33,782 nucleotides of DNA from positions 1 to 33,782 of the forward strand of contig CAMVKI010000006.1 of the NCBI GenBank assembly GCA_947168005.1, given 5' to 3'. Under the pieces are notes generated by a model, which saw only the letters and a program-made list of their open reading frames with translations, had not been told where the DNA came from and made no database searches. This stretch comes from an uncultured Clostridia bacterium. Lineage in GTDB: Bacteria; Bacillota; Clostridia; Oscillospirales; Oscillospiraceae. Each line of letters starts with the position of its first letter. Position 1 is the stretch's first letter. The translations under genes were made by a program, and so were the position numbers. Shown here one piece after another: positions 8,787 through 16,616 of this stretch.

Positions 8787-8832
8787 TCCATAAATTGTCG
8801 GAATTTTCCATATGTTTTTTCCGGTTCTCCAT
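8787..8832 (+). promoter_or_regulatory. Three phased TCCAT half-sites, candidate AraC-family operator
   Basis: TCCATA at 8787, TCCATA at 8807, TCCATT at 8828 (20- and 21-bp spacing). The last one abuts the -35. Confidence 0.5.
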
Positions 8833-8860
8833 TGAGTCCGGGTCGGGATAATGGTAAAAT
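8832..8860 (+). promoter_or_regulatory. Predicted sigma70 promoter of the pectate lyase gene
   Basis: TTGAGT (8832-8837), 17-nt spacer, TAAAAT (8855-8860). Confidence 0.6.
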
Positions 8861-8925
8861 GAATAATAATACAGCACAAGTTGTATTAAAGTCATATCAG
8901 ACGCAACTGACAGGAGGACCGTATT

Positions 8926-11900
8926 ATGACAAAGCATTTCCATTGGTGCAAACGGGCCCTGGCGCTGGTGCTGGCCCTGCTCCTCCTCGCGGCCCCGCTG
9001 CCTCTGCGGGCGGCCGCCGAGGGAGAGGAAGCGGGCTCGGAGCTGGTGCTGGAGTCCAAGAATCTGACCGCCTTCGCCGCGGGGGATAAGGCCGACGGCG
9101 AGGCGGAGCGAATCAACGACGTCTTTACGATTCTTTGGAGCAGCAAGTCCAAGGTGGACGGCAGCGCCAAGACCTGGGAGGACGGCTATGAATCCGCCCA
9201 GCGCATCAACTTCGGCGGCAAGGTCACGACGGAAAAGAACGCCGTTCAGATCACCCTCACGGGGCCGGCCGCCGTCAAAATCTGGTGGGTCCAGGGCGGT
9301 GACGACAACCGGGAGATGGCCCTGCTGGACGCCAACGGCGAGATCGCGGCCATCAGCTCCGGCACCTACGTCAAGAACAGCCCCTATATCTCCGAGCTGG
9401 AGCTGGAAGCGGGCGGCGTCTATTATCTGGGCGGCGCGACGAACAACAACAATATTTATAAGGTAGAGGTCCTTCCCGCCGCCGTGACCCACACCCTGGA
9501 GTCCAAGCTGCTGGAGCCCTTCGCGGCAGGGGACAAGGCGGACGGCGACACCACGGCCGTCGGGGACTTCTTTACCCTGATCTGGAGCAGCAAATCCAAG
9601 GTGGACGGCAGCGCCAAGACCTGGGAAGACGGGTACGAATCCGACCAGCGCATCAACTTCGGCGGCAAGGCCGCGACCAACAAAAACGCCGTGCGTTTTG
9701 AGACTGCAGGCCCCGCCCTCGTCAAGATCTGGTGGGTCCAGGGCGGCGACGACAACCGGGAGATGGCGATCCTGAACGCCGACGGGGAGATCGCGGCCAT
9801 TACCTCCGGCACCTACGTCAAGAACAGTCCCTATATCTCCGAGCTGGAGCTGGAGGAGGCCGGCGTCTGGTATCTGGGCGGTGCCACCAACAACAACAAT
9901 ATTTATAAGGTAGAGGTCACCACCGGCGCGGCGGAGAAGCCACCCAGAGCCGACTGGGCCGAGGTCCCCGCCCCGGCGATTACCGATGTCAGCGTGGACG
10001 GCGGCAATATCACCGTCACCGTCAGCGCCCAGGTGGGCTACGACGGGGCCGACAGGGTTAGCGTGGAGATGCGCGACGAGGCCGGGAGCCTTGCGGACAG
10101 CAAGAGCTCCGGCCGGGAGCAGGCGGAGCACACGCTGGTCTTCACCCCTGCCGCCTCCGGGACCTACAGCTTCTCCGTCAGCGCCAGCCGGAACGAGGAG
10201 GAAAGCGTTCACGAGGGCGCCGAGACCGTCAGCGTGGACTTCGTTCTGCCTCTGGCAAAGCCGCAGTTTATCAGCGCCGGCAACGCCGGCGGCGGCACCG
10301 TCCATCTGGAATGGGAGCCCGTGGCCGAGGCCGAGCAGTATGAGCTCGCGGTCGAAGGCACCGATCTCCTGATCTGCACGGAGGCGCTGGAGGCCGACGT
10401 GAGCGGCCTCACCCCCGGCGAGACCTACGCCTTCCTGCTGACCGCCCTCCGGGGCGAGGAACGCAGTGAGACGGACCGCATCGAATGCACCGTCACCGAG
10501 GCCGCCGAGACGACCTGGGCCTTCTCCGCCTTCGGCACCGGCATCACCCTGTCCAACAATGCCAACGGTTATTCGGGCAGCGCCAACGACGGAAGCGTCA
10601 AGGTCTGGTCCACCGGCGGCAAGGGCAAGCTGGTCCCCGCCTCCACCGACGGTCTGGCCTTCTACTACACCAAGATCGACCCTGAAACCCAGAACTTCAA
10701 GCTGACGGCCAAGGCCGTGGTGGAGAGCTGGACCTACTCCAACGGCCAGGAGGGCTTCGGCCTCATGGCCTGCGACGCCGTGGGCCGGAACGGCGACAGC
10801 GCCACCTTCTGGAACAACTCCTACATGGCCTCCGTCACCAAGGTGGAGTACAGCGCCGACGCGGGCAAGTACAGCATGAAGCTCGGCGTGGGCTCCCAGC
10901 AGAAGGTGGGCGTCACCCCCGAGAACATCAACGCCTCCCTGCAGCTGGACGATATGAGCCTCTTCTCCTCCACCATGCGGACTCTGGAGACCGGCTGCGC
11001 CGACGCCGGCATGGCGCCGGGCACCTACAACCTGGTGGGCAACTACACCAACGCCAACGCCCCCGACGGCACCCTGGAGCCTCCGCTGACCGAGTTCCTG
11101 CTGACGGTGGAGAAGAACAACACCGGCTACTTCGTCAGCTATACCGATCCTGAGGGCGTCGTCCGCACCGAGAAATACTACGACACCCAGGCCCTGAATC
11201 ACCTGGATCCGGAGACGGTCTGCGTGGGCTTCTTCGCCTCCCGCAACGCCACGGTGGAGTTCACCGACATCGAATTCAGCACCTCCGATCCCGCCACGGA
11301 TCCCCCTCCCGAGGAGCAGCCCGTGACCCTGGTGGAGCCCAACTTCCTGGTGGAGTCTGCGACGATTGCCAACAGCCCCGACTACAGCCTGGTCTACTTC
11401 GGCAACGCCGACGGCACCCTGGTCGTCACCGGCCCCGACGGCGGCGAGCTCTACAACGGTCCCGTCAGCGCCAACGCCAAGCTCCGCGTCCCCGCGACCC
11501 TGAGCCCGGGTGAGAACCGCTTCTCCCTGACCATGACTCCCGATCCGGACTACAAGCCCTCGGAATACGAGCGGCTCTCCTCCTACGAGCCCGTCAGCTT
11601 CACCCACACCGTCAATTACGCCGTCAATGACGCCCTGCTCATCTACGTCTCCCCCGAGGGCGATCCCGCCGCCGACGGTCTGACCCGCGAGACCCCCACC
11701 AAGCTGGAGGACGCCGTGCAGAAGGCCATTCCCGGCCAGACCATCTGCCTGCTGGAGGGCACTTATCAGATGAACGGCAGGCTGGTGCTGGAGCGGGGCA
11801 TCGACGGCACCGAGGAAGCGCCTATCTGCCTCTTCGCGGACCCCGAGGCCCAGAGCCGCCCCGTCATTGACTTCGACGGCAAGAGCGCCGGCATCGTCCT

Positions 11901-13383
11901 GGCCTCCGACTGGTGGCATCTGAAGGGCTTCGACGTGACCAACACCGCCAACGGCGAAAAGGGCATCCAGGTCTCCGGCAAGCACAACGTGCTGGAGCTG
12001 CTGGAAACCTACCGCAACGGCAATACCGGCATCCAGATCAGCCGCTACAAGGGCAGCGACACCCGGGAGGAGTGGCCCGCCGACAACCTGATCCTCAACT
12101 GCACCAGCTATCTCAACGCCGACCGGGGCTATGAGGACGCCGACGGCTTCGCCGCCAAGCTCACCATCGGCGAGGGCAACGTCTTCGACGGCTGCATCTC
12201 CCACCACAACGCCGACGACGGCTGGGACCTCTACGCCAAGATCGAGAACGGCCCCATCGGCAAGGTCGTCATTCAGAACTCCGTGGCCTACAAGAACGGC
12301 TACATTCTCGACGAGGCCGGAAACGAGATCAACGCCGGCAACGGCAACGGCTTCAAGATGGGCGGAGAGAGCATCCCCGGCGGCCACACCCTGATCAACT
12401 CCGTCGCCTTCGCCAACAAGGCCAAGGGCATCGACTCCAACTCCTGCCCGGATATCAAGGCCTATCAGTCCACCAGCTTCGACAACGAGAGCTACAACGT
12501 GGCCTTCTACACCAACACCGCCGTCAACACCGACTTCGCCGCCGACGGCGTGCTCTCCTACAAGAAGTCCAACAGCGTGGCGGAGAACATCAAGCCCGTG
12601 GGCAGCCAGGACCTGACCGCCATCTACGGCCCCACCAACTTCTACGATACCAACGGCTCCTTCCAGAACAGCGAGGGTCTGGCCGTCAGCGACGACTGGT
12701 TCGTCTCCCTGGACACCGCCGCGGCTGTCAACGGCGGCATCACCCGGAACCCCGACGGCAGCATCAATATGAACGGCTATCTGGAGCTCACCGACGCGGC
12801 CCCCGAGGGCGTGGGCGCCCGCTTCCCGGCCTGGGAGCCCGCTCCGGAAAATCCCTTCACCGACGTGAAGGAGGGCAAGTACTACTATGACGCGGTCCTC
12901 TGGGCCTACTATCACGAGCCCCAGATCACCGCCGGCGTCGGCGACGGCCTCTTCGGCGTCAAGGAGCCCTGCACCCGGGCCCAGATCGTGACCTTCCTCT
13001 GGAAGGCCCTGGGCGAGCCGGAGCACCACATGAGCGAGAACCCCTTCACCGACGTCAAGGCCGGCAAGTGGTACTATGACGCCGTGATGTGGGCCTATGA
13101 GAACGACATCACCCACGGCGTGGGCGACGGCCTCTTCGGCGTCAAGGAGAGCTGCAGCCGCGGCGACGCCATGACCTTCCTCTGGAATGCCCTGGAGAAG
13201 CCGGAGCCCGAGACGACGGAGAACCCCTTCGAGGACGTGAGAGAAGGCAAGTACTACTGCAAGGCGGTGCTCTGGGCCGTGGAGAACGGCATCACCAGCG
13301 GTACCTCCGAGACCACCTTCGGGCCGAAGGATCCCTGCACCCGGGCCCAGATCGTGACCTTCCTGTACATTGCAATGAACTGA
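8926..13383 (+). CDS. Secreted multidomain pectate lyase (PL9-like parallel beta-helix) with duplicated N-terminal modules, Fn3-like domains and three C-terminal SLH domains
   Basis: 1485 aa; signal peptide; duplicated ~145-aa module; helix segment IYVSPEGDPAADGLTRETPTKLEDAVQKAIPGQTICLLEGTY...DRGYEDADGFAAKLTIGEGNVFDGCISHHNADDGWDLYAKIENGPIG; SLH motifs at C-terminus. Confidence 0.88.
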   Translation: MTKHFHWCKRALALVLALLLLAAPLPLRAAAEGEEAGSELVLESKNLTAFAAGDKADGEAERINDVFTILWSSKSKVDGSAKTWEDGYESAQRINFGGKVTTEKNAVQITLTGPAAVKIWWVQGGDDNREMALLDANGEIAAISSGTYVKNSPYISELELEAGGVYYLGGATNNNNIYKVEVLPAAVTHTLESKLLEPFAAGDKADGDTTAVGDFFTLIWSSKSKVDGSAKTWEDGYESDQRINFGGKAATNKNAVRFETAGPALVKIWWVQGGDDNREMAILNADGEIAAITSGTYVKNSPYISELELEEAGVWYLGGATNNNNIYKVEVTTGAAEKPPRADWAEVPAPAITDVSVDGGNITVTVSAQVGYDGADRVSVEMRDEAGSLADSKSSGREQAEHTLVFTPAASGTYSFSVSASRNEEESVHEGAETVSVDFVLPLAKPQFISAGNAGGGTVHLEWEPVAEAEQYELAVEGTDLLICTEALEADVSGLTPGETYAFLLTALRGEERSETDRIECTVTEAAETTWAFSAFGTGITLSNNANGYSGSANDGSVKVWSTGGKGKLVPASTDGLAFYYTKIDPETQNFKLTAKAVVESWTYSNGQEGFGLMACDAVGRNGDSATFWNNSYMASVTKVEYSADAGKYSMKLGVGSQQKVGVTPENINASLQLDDMSLFSSTMRTLETGCADAGMAPGTYNLVGNYTNANAPDGTLEPPLTEFLLTVEKNNTGYFVSYTDPEGVVRTEKYYDTQALNHLDPETVCVGFFASRNATVEFTDIEFSTSDPATDPPPEEQPVTLVEPNFLVESATIANSPDYSLVYFGNADGTLVVTGPDGGELYNGPVSANAKLRVPATLSPGENRFSLTMTPDPDYKPSEYERLSSYEPVSFTHTVNYAVNDALLIYVSPEGDPAADGLTRETPTKLEDAVQKAIPGQTICLLEGTYQMNGRLVLERGIDGTEEAPICLFADPEAQSRPVIDFDGKSAGIVLASDWWHLKGFDVTNTANGEKGIQVSGKHNVLELLETYRNGNTGIQISRYKGSDTREEWPADNLILNCTSYLNADRGYEDADGFAAKLTIGEGNVFDGCISHHNADDGWDLYAKIENGPIGKVVIQNSVAYKNGYILDEAGNEINAGNGNGFKMGGESIPGGHTLINSVAFANKAKGIDSNSCPDIKAYQSTSFDNESYNVAFYTNTAVNTDFAADGVLSYKKSNSVAENIKPVGSQDLTAIYGPTNFYDTNGSFQNSEGLAVSDDWFVSLDTAAAVNGGITRNPDGSINMNGYLELTDAAPEGVGARFPAWEPAPENPFTDVKEGKYYYDAVLWAYYHEPQITAGVGDGLFGVKEPCTRAQIVTFLWKALGEPEHHMSENPFTDVKAGKWYYDAVMWAYENDITHGVGDGLFGVKESCSRGDAMTFLWNALEKPEPETTENPFEDVREGKYYCKAVLWAVENGITSGTSETTFGPKDPCTRAQIVTFLYIAMN
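9043..9480 (+). repeat. Intragenic module copy 1 (carbohydrate-binding-like beta-sandwich, inferred)
   Basis: LVLESKNLTAFAAGDKADG...SSKSKVDGSAKTWEDGYES.QRINFGGK...KIWWVQGGDDNREMA...SGTYVKNSPYISELELE...YLGGATNNNNIYKVEV. Confidence 0.85.
9490..9927 (+). repeat. Intragenic module copy 2
   Basis: HTLESKLLEPFAAGDKADG... with the same blocks; some stretches are nucleotide-identical (aacaacaacaatatttataaggtagaggtc). Confidence 0.85.
12850..13380 (+). other. Three SLH (S-layer homology) domains of the pectate lyase
   Basis: NPFTDVKEGKYYYDAVLWAYY...CTRAQIVTFLWKAL repeated three times. Confidence 0.9.
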
Positions 13384-13390
13384 AAATGCG

Positions 13391-13425
13391 AAACAGGGTC
13401 TGCGCGGACTGCGCAGACCCTGTTT
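13391..13425 (+). terminator. Strong stem-loop terminator after the pectate lyase gene
   Basis: aaacagggtctgcgc-ggact-gcgcagaccctgttt, perfect 15-bp stem, T run at the end. Confidence 0.85.
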
Positions 13426-13492
13426 TCGGGCTGTCAAGGAACCGTATTTTGTCGGATTATCAAACGCGGCGCTTGCGGGAGAGAATCAGGAT

Positions 13493-13541
13493 CAGGTGAC
13501 AAATGACAAGTAACAAGTTACAGGTGATGGGTGACAGGTGA
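13493..13541 (+). repeat. Seven tandem degenerate heptamers (CARRTGA-like)
   Basis: caggtga caaatga caagtaa caagtta caggtga tgggtga caggtga. Confidence 0.85.
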
Positions 13542-13585
13542 CAAACACGCCGGGGCGGTCATTGGCGGCCCTTTTCCAAACGCCT

Positions 13586-13610
13586 GTAGGGACAAGCCTT
13601 GCTTGTCCGG
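13586..13610 (+). repeat. GTAG-tagged hairpin element
   Basis: GTAGGGACAAGCCTTGCTTGTCC; ggacaag/cttgtcc stem. Confidence 0.7.
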
Positions 13611-13722
13611 CATTCGGAACGAATGCAATTTGCCGCAGGCAAATCCGGAGGCAAATGAATGCTGAAAACTTAAGACTTAAGAACGGACAATAAAAGTGTC
13701 CCTCCGCGACGATTTGAATTTC

Positions 13723-13749
13723 ATTTTTCAATTCACAGAATTGAAAAAT
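13723..13749. repeat. AT-rich perfect hairpin
   Basis: atttttcaattc-aca-gaattgaaaaat, 12-bp stem and 3-nt loop. Confidence 0.75.
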
Positions 13750-13755
13750 ACCACA

Positions 13756-13783
13756 ATTATTCATTATTCACTATTCATTATTC
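13756..13783 (+). repeat. Four tandem heptamers (ATTATTC)
   Basis: attattc attattc actattc attattc. Confidence 0.85.
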
Positions 13784-13805
13784 ATTTGTCCCAGACGGGG
13801 AACAG

Positions 13806-13827
13806 GCCGGCAGATTGCCGGCGCTAC
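13806..13827 (-). repeat. GTAG-tagged hairpin element (minus orientation)
   Basis: Minus strand GTAGCGCCGGCAATCTGCCGGC; gccggc/gccggc stem. Confidence 0.65.
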
Positions 13828-13840
13828 AGGCGGGGTCGCC

Positions 13841-13868
13841 CTGTTCCCTGTTCCCGGTTCCCTGATCC
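13841..13868 (+). repeat. Four tandem heptamers (CTGTTCC)
   Basis: ctgttcc ctgttcc cggttcc ctgatcc. Confidence 0.8.
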
Positions 13869-13898
13869 CTTTTTCTGCCGCTGGTATCTTTTCCACCC

Positions 13899-14750
13899 CT
13901 ATCTGGCCCAGGGCTGCCTGCCCGGGCGCTTCGGGATCTCGTAGAACCTGGCGGTCTTGTCCCGCTCCGTGTCGTTCCATTTGTCGAAGCCCAGGGGGTG
14001 GATGTGGGGCCCGTAGACGCAGTTCTCGAAGCGGGCCAGGCCGTAGTCCCGCCAGGGCCGGGCCAGCCAGATGGAGGCGGGCTCCACCGCCTCCTCGGCG
14101 GTGAAGCGGCAGCGGCGGAAGGTGAAGCCGATCTCCTGCTCGGGAGCGTGGGCCGGGGCGGCCACATAGCCGACCTGGCGGACGTCGTAGACCGAGCGCA
14201 GCTCGCAGTCCTCCAGCAGCGCCTCCCCGCAGCCGAAGACGAAGTCCACGCTGCCCTCGATCAGGCAGCGCCGCAGGCTCTGGCGGCAGACCGGACCCCG
14301 GCGCAGGGGGTCGATCAGGAAGCCGTCGTAGCGGGCGATCAGGTCCGCCGGCAGGGGACCGAGAAAGAGCGTGTCCTGGGTGGAGCGCAGACGGCAGCGC
14401 TCCATGGAAAAGCCGTCGGCGCAGACGCTCAGGGCCACCTCCTGGCCCTTTTCCTCCGGGTGCCCCGCCTCGTTGACGATGCTCAGATCCTCGATGGAAA
14501 CCCCGTCGGCGCAGACCGCGGCGGTCCAGGTCCGGAAGGTGTTGTAGTCCCGGCCCAGCGCGTCCTTTTTCAGGGCGTAGTCGTCCCAGACAATGCGGGT
14601 CCTGTCCATGCCTGCGCCTCGCAGCCTCAGGCCGGGGGTGCGGATGAGCAGCTTGCAGCGAAACTCGCCCGGCGGCAGCAGCAGCTCCGCCCCCGGAGCT
14701 GCCTGATCGACCAGACGCTGCAGCTCCGAACTGATATTCTGTATAGCCAT
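13899..14750 (-). CDS. Pectinesterase family protein (CE8-like), no visible signal peptide
   Basis: 283 aa; STQDTLFLG, EGSVDFVFGCG, LARPWRDYG motifs. Confidence 0.9.
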   Translation of the reverse strand: MAIQNISSELQRLVDQAAPGAELLLPPGEFRCKLLIRTPGLRLRGAGMDRTRIVWDDYALKKDALGRDYNTFRTWTAAVCADGVSIEDLSIVNEAGHPEEKGQEVALSVCADGFSMERCRLRSTQDTLFLGPLPADLIARYDGFLIDPLRRGPVCRQSLRRCLIEGSVDFVFGCGEALLEDCELRSVYDVRQVGYVAAPAHAPEQEIGFTFRRCRFTAEEAVEPASIWLARPWRDYGLARFENCVYGPHIHPLGFDKWNDTERDKTARFYEIPKRPGRQPWAR

Positions 14751-14776
14751 ATTTTCTATACCTCCCTTTTATCTCT

Positions 14777-14805
14777 ATTATAGTTTTTTCCATAAAAAAT
14801 GGAAG
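14777..14805 (-). promoter_or_regulatory. Predicted promoter of the pectinesterase gene
   Basis: Minus-strand TATAAT (14782-14777) with weak CTTCCA at 17-nt spacing; overlaps inverted repeat ttccat-aaaaa-atggaa (14788-14804). Confidence 0.45.
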
Positions 14806-14852
14806 GTTTTTCTGTAAATTAGTCAAAAATGAACATAAATGAAACGGAAATA

Positions 14853-14885
14853 TCCATGTACAAGATTCGAAAAACACCATATAAT
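14853..14885 (+). promoter_or_regulatory. Predicted promoter of the ABC transporter operon with TCCAT half-site at the -35
   Basis: TCCAT (14853-14857) fused to TGTACA (14857-14862), 17-nt spacer, TATAAT (14880-14885). Confidence 0.5.
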
Positions 14886-14967
14886 TAGCCGTAGTGATGA
14901 GAATAGGCAGGAGCGGCAAGCGTTTTTTTGTCTATCTTCACACAATAATTCAGCAAAGGGAAGCGCC

Positions 14968-15549
14968 ATGAACAGACAACGTACCCTCAAACAGTATCGA
15001 ATGATCGACCTGGCGTTCTTTGCCCTGATGCTGTTGGTCGCAGAATACCTGATCGTCAGCGCGGCGAACCGCTGGTTCCCCGCGCAGCCCTACACTGTGT
15101 CCGTCGCCGCCGCAATCGTCACGTTGGTTTATATGCGATGGAGCTGGTGGGGCGGCATCCACGCGGTGCTGGCCGGTCTGGTGTTCTGCTTTTTTTCCGC
15201 CGCGACGGGGCCGCAGTATCTGATTTACTGCGGGGGCAATCTGCTCTCTCTGCTCGCGGTATATCTCCTCTGTCGGATTGGGAAGGAGAAGGTCCGGACC
15301 GGACACCTGGCCCTTCTGTTTCCCCTTCTTGTACAATTCCTGATGCTCCTGGGCCGCGCGCTCGCGGCGCTGGCATTGGGAACTCCTCTCGCGGAAGCGG
15401 CGGGCTTCTTCACCACAGACGTCCTGTCCTTCCTCTTTACCTTTGTGATCATCTGGATTGCCCGGAGGCTGGACGGGATCTATGAGGATCAAAAACACTA
15501 TCTGCTGCGGCTGCAAGAGCAGCAGAAATTGGAAAAAGGAGGTTCGTAA
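14968..15549 (+). CDS. Small polytopic membrane protein of unknown function (first gene of ABC operon)
   Basis: 193 aa from MNRQRTLKQYRMIDLAFF; about 5-6 hydrophobic helices; TAATG overlap with the next gene. Confidence 0.75.
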   Translation: MNRQRTLKQYRMIDLAFFALMLLVAEYLIVSAANRWFPAQPYTVSVAAAIVTLVYMRWSWWGGIHAVLAGLVFCFFSAATGPQYLIYCGGNLLSLLAVYLLCRIGKEKVRTGHLALLFPLLVQFLMLLGRALAALALGTPLAEAAGFFTTDVLSFLFTFVIIWIARRLDGIYEDQKHYLLRLQEQQKLEKGGS

Positions 15550-16604
15550 TGAAAGCTAAGGCGGCGGATTTTCTCGTGTATGACAAAGAACTTGGCATAT
15601 ATCGCGTGAATCCGGAACAAGCCGTCCGCGACGACGTGGAAAAACACTACTGGCGCCACGTCGGGCAGACGATTGTAAAAGACCGGCGGCTGTATCTGAT
15701 GCTGATTCCGATGCTGCTGGTATTCCTATTCTGGCGTTATTTCCCCATGTATGAGCTGCTTGGCTGCTTCAAGGTCCCCGATAAAGTGCTGCCGGTTTCC
15801 CAGCAGTATTTCTCAGGCTTTTCCTACTTCAAGCGGCTCCTGTTCGCGGGAGACGGCCTGTCCACCGACTTCTGGAGAGCCATGCGCAACACCTTCGTCC
15901 TGAGCTTCTACGGTTTGTGCTTCGGCTTCCCCATGCCGATCATTCTGGCGCTTTTCTTCAACGAGGTGCGGTCCAACATCGCCCGCAGCGTGTATCAGGT
16001 GCTGACTTATCTGCCCAAGTTCATGTCTACGGTCGTTATGACCTCCCTTGTGACCATGCTGGTCAAGCAGGGCTCCCTGACCACCGGCATGGGCATCGTC
16101 AGCCGTGCGCTTGCCAACATCGGTCTGATCAGCCCGGAGGTTGCCAACGCAGGCCTGCTCAACAACCCCGCCTACTTCCGCGCCATCTACCAGATCAGCG
16201 GTATCTGGGAGAGCGCGGGCTACGACAGCATCGTGTTCTTTGCGGCTATCATCGCCATTTCGCCTACCAGCTATGAGGCAGCGCAGATTGACGGCGCGGA
16301 TAAAATGGCACAGCTGCGGTACGTGGTGCTCCCCAGCATTCTGTCCACCATCGTTATCATGCTCATCACCCGAATCGGCCATCTGCTCAACGTGGGTTAC
16401 GAAAAGGTATTGCTGCTCTATAACCCAAACACCTATGTCACGGCGGACGTGGTATCCACCTTTGCCCACCGCAACGGCATGGGCAGCGGCGCCGGCACAG
16501 GCATCGCGGCCGCGGCGGAGATGATGAACAACGTCGTCGGCATGATCCTGGTGATCGGCGCGAACACCATCGCCAAGAAAGCGTCGAACACCTCGCTCTA
16601 CTAA
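15549..16604 (+). CDS. Carbohydrate ABC transporter permease (LplB/YteP-like, CUT1)
   Basis: 351 aa; RLYLMLIPMLLVFLFWRYFPMYELLGCFK, EAAQIDGADKMAQLRYVVLPSI (EAA loop). Confidence 0.93.
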   Translation: MKAKAADFLVYDKELGIYRVNPEQAVRDDVEKHYWRHVGQTIVKDRRLYLMLIPMLLVFLFWRYFPMYELLGCFKVPDKVLPVSQQYFSGFSYFKRLLFAGDGLSTDFWRAMRNTFVLSFYGLCFGFPMPIILALFFNEVRSNIARSVYQVLTYLPKFMSTVVMTSLVTMLVKQGSLTTGMGIVSRALANIGLISPEVANAGLLNNPAYFRAIYQISGIWESAGYDSIVFFAAIIAISPTSYEAAQIDGADKMAQLRYVVLPSILSTIVIMLITRIGHLLNVGYEKVLLLYNPNTYVTADVVSTFAHRNGMGSGAGTGIAAAAEMMNNVVGMILVIGANTIAKKASNTSLY

Positions 16605-16616
16605 CAGGAGGGCGCT

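Noticed and set aside
8722-13437. 1571-aa antisense ORF opposite the pectate lyase gene
   Set aside because: Low-complexity Val/Gly/Ala/Asp/Leu-rich translation caused by strong GC3 bias of the sense gene; no RBS or recognizable domain.
13493-13868. CRISPR array in the repeat-rich intergenic region
   Set aside because: Units are contiguous 7-mers without spacers and the hairpins are not repeated identically; no cas genes in the window.
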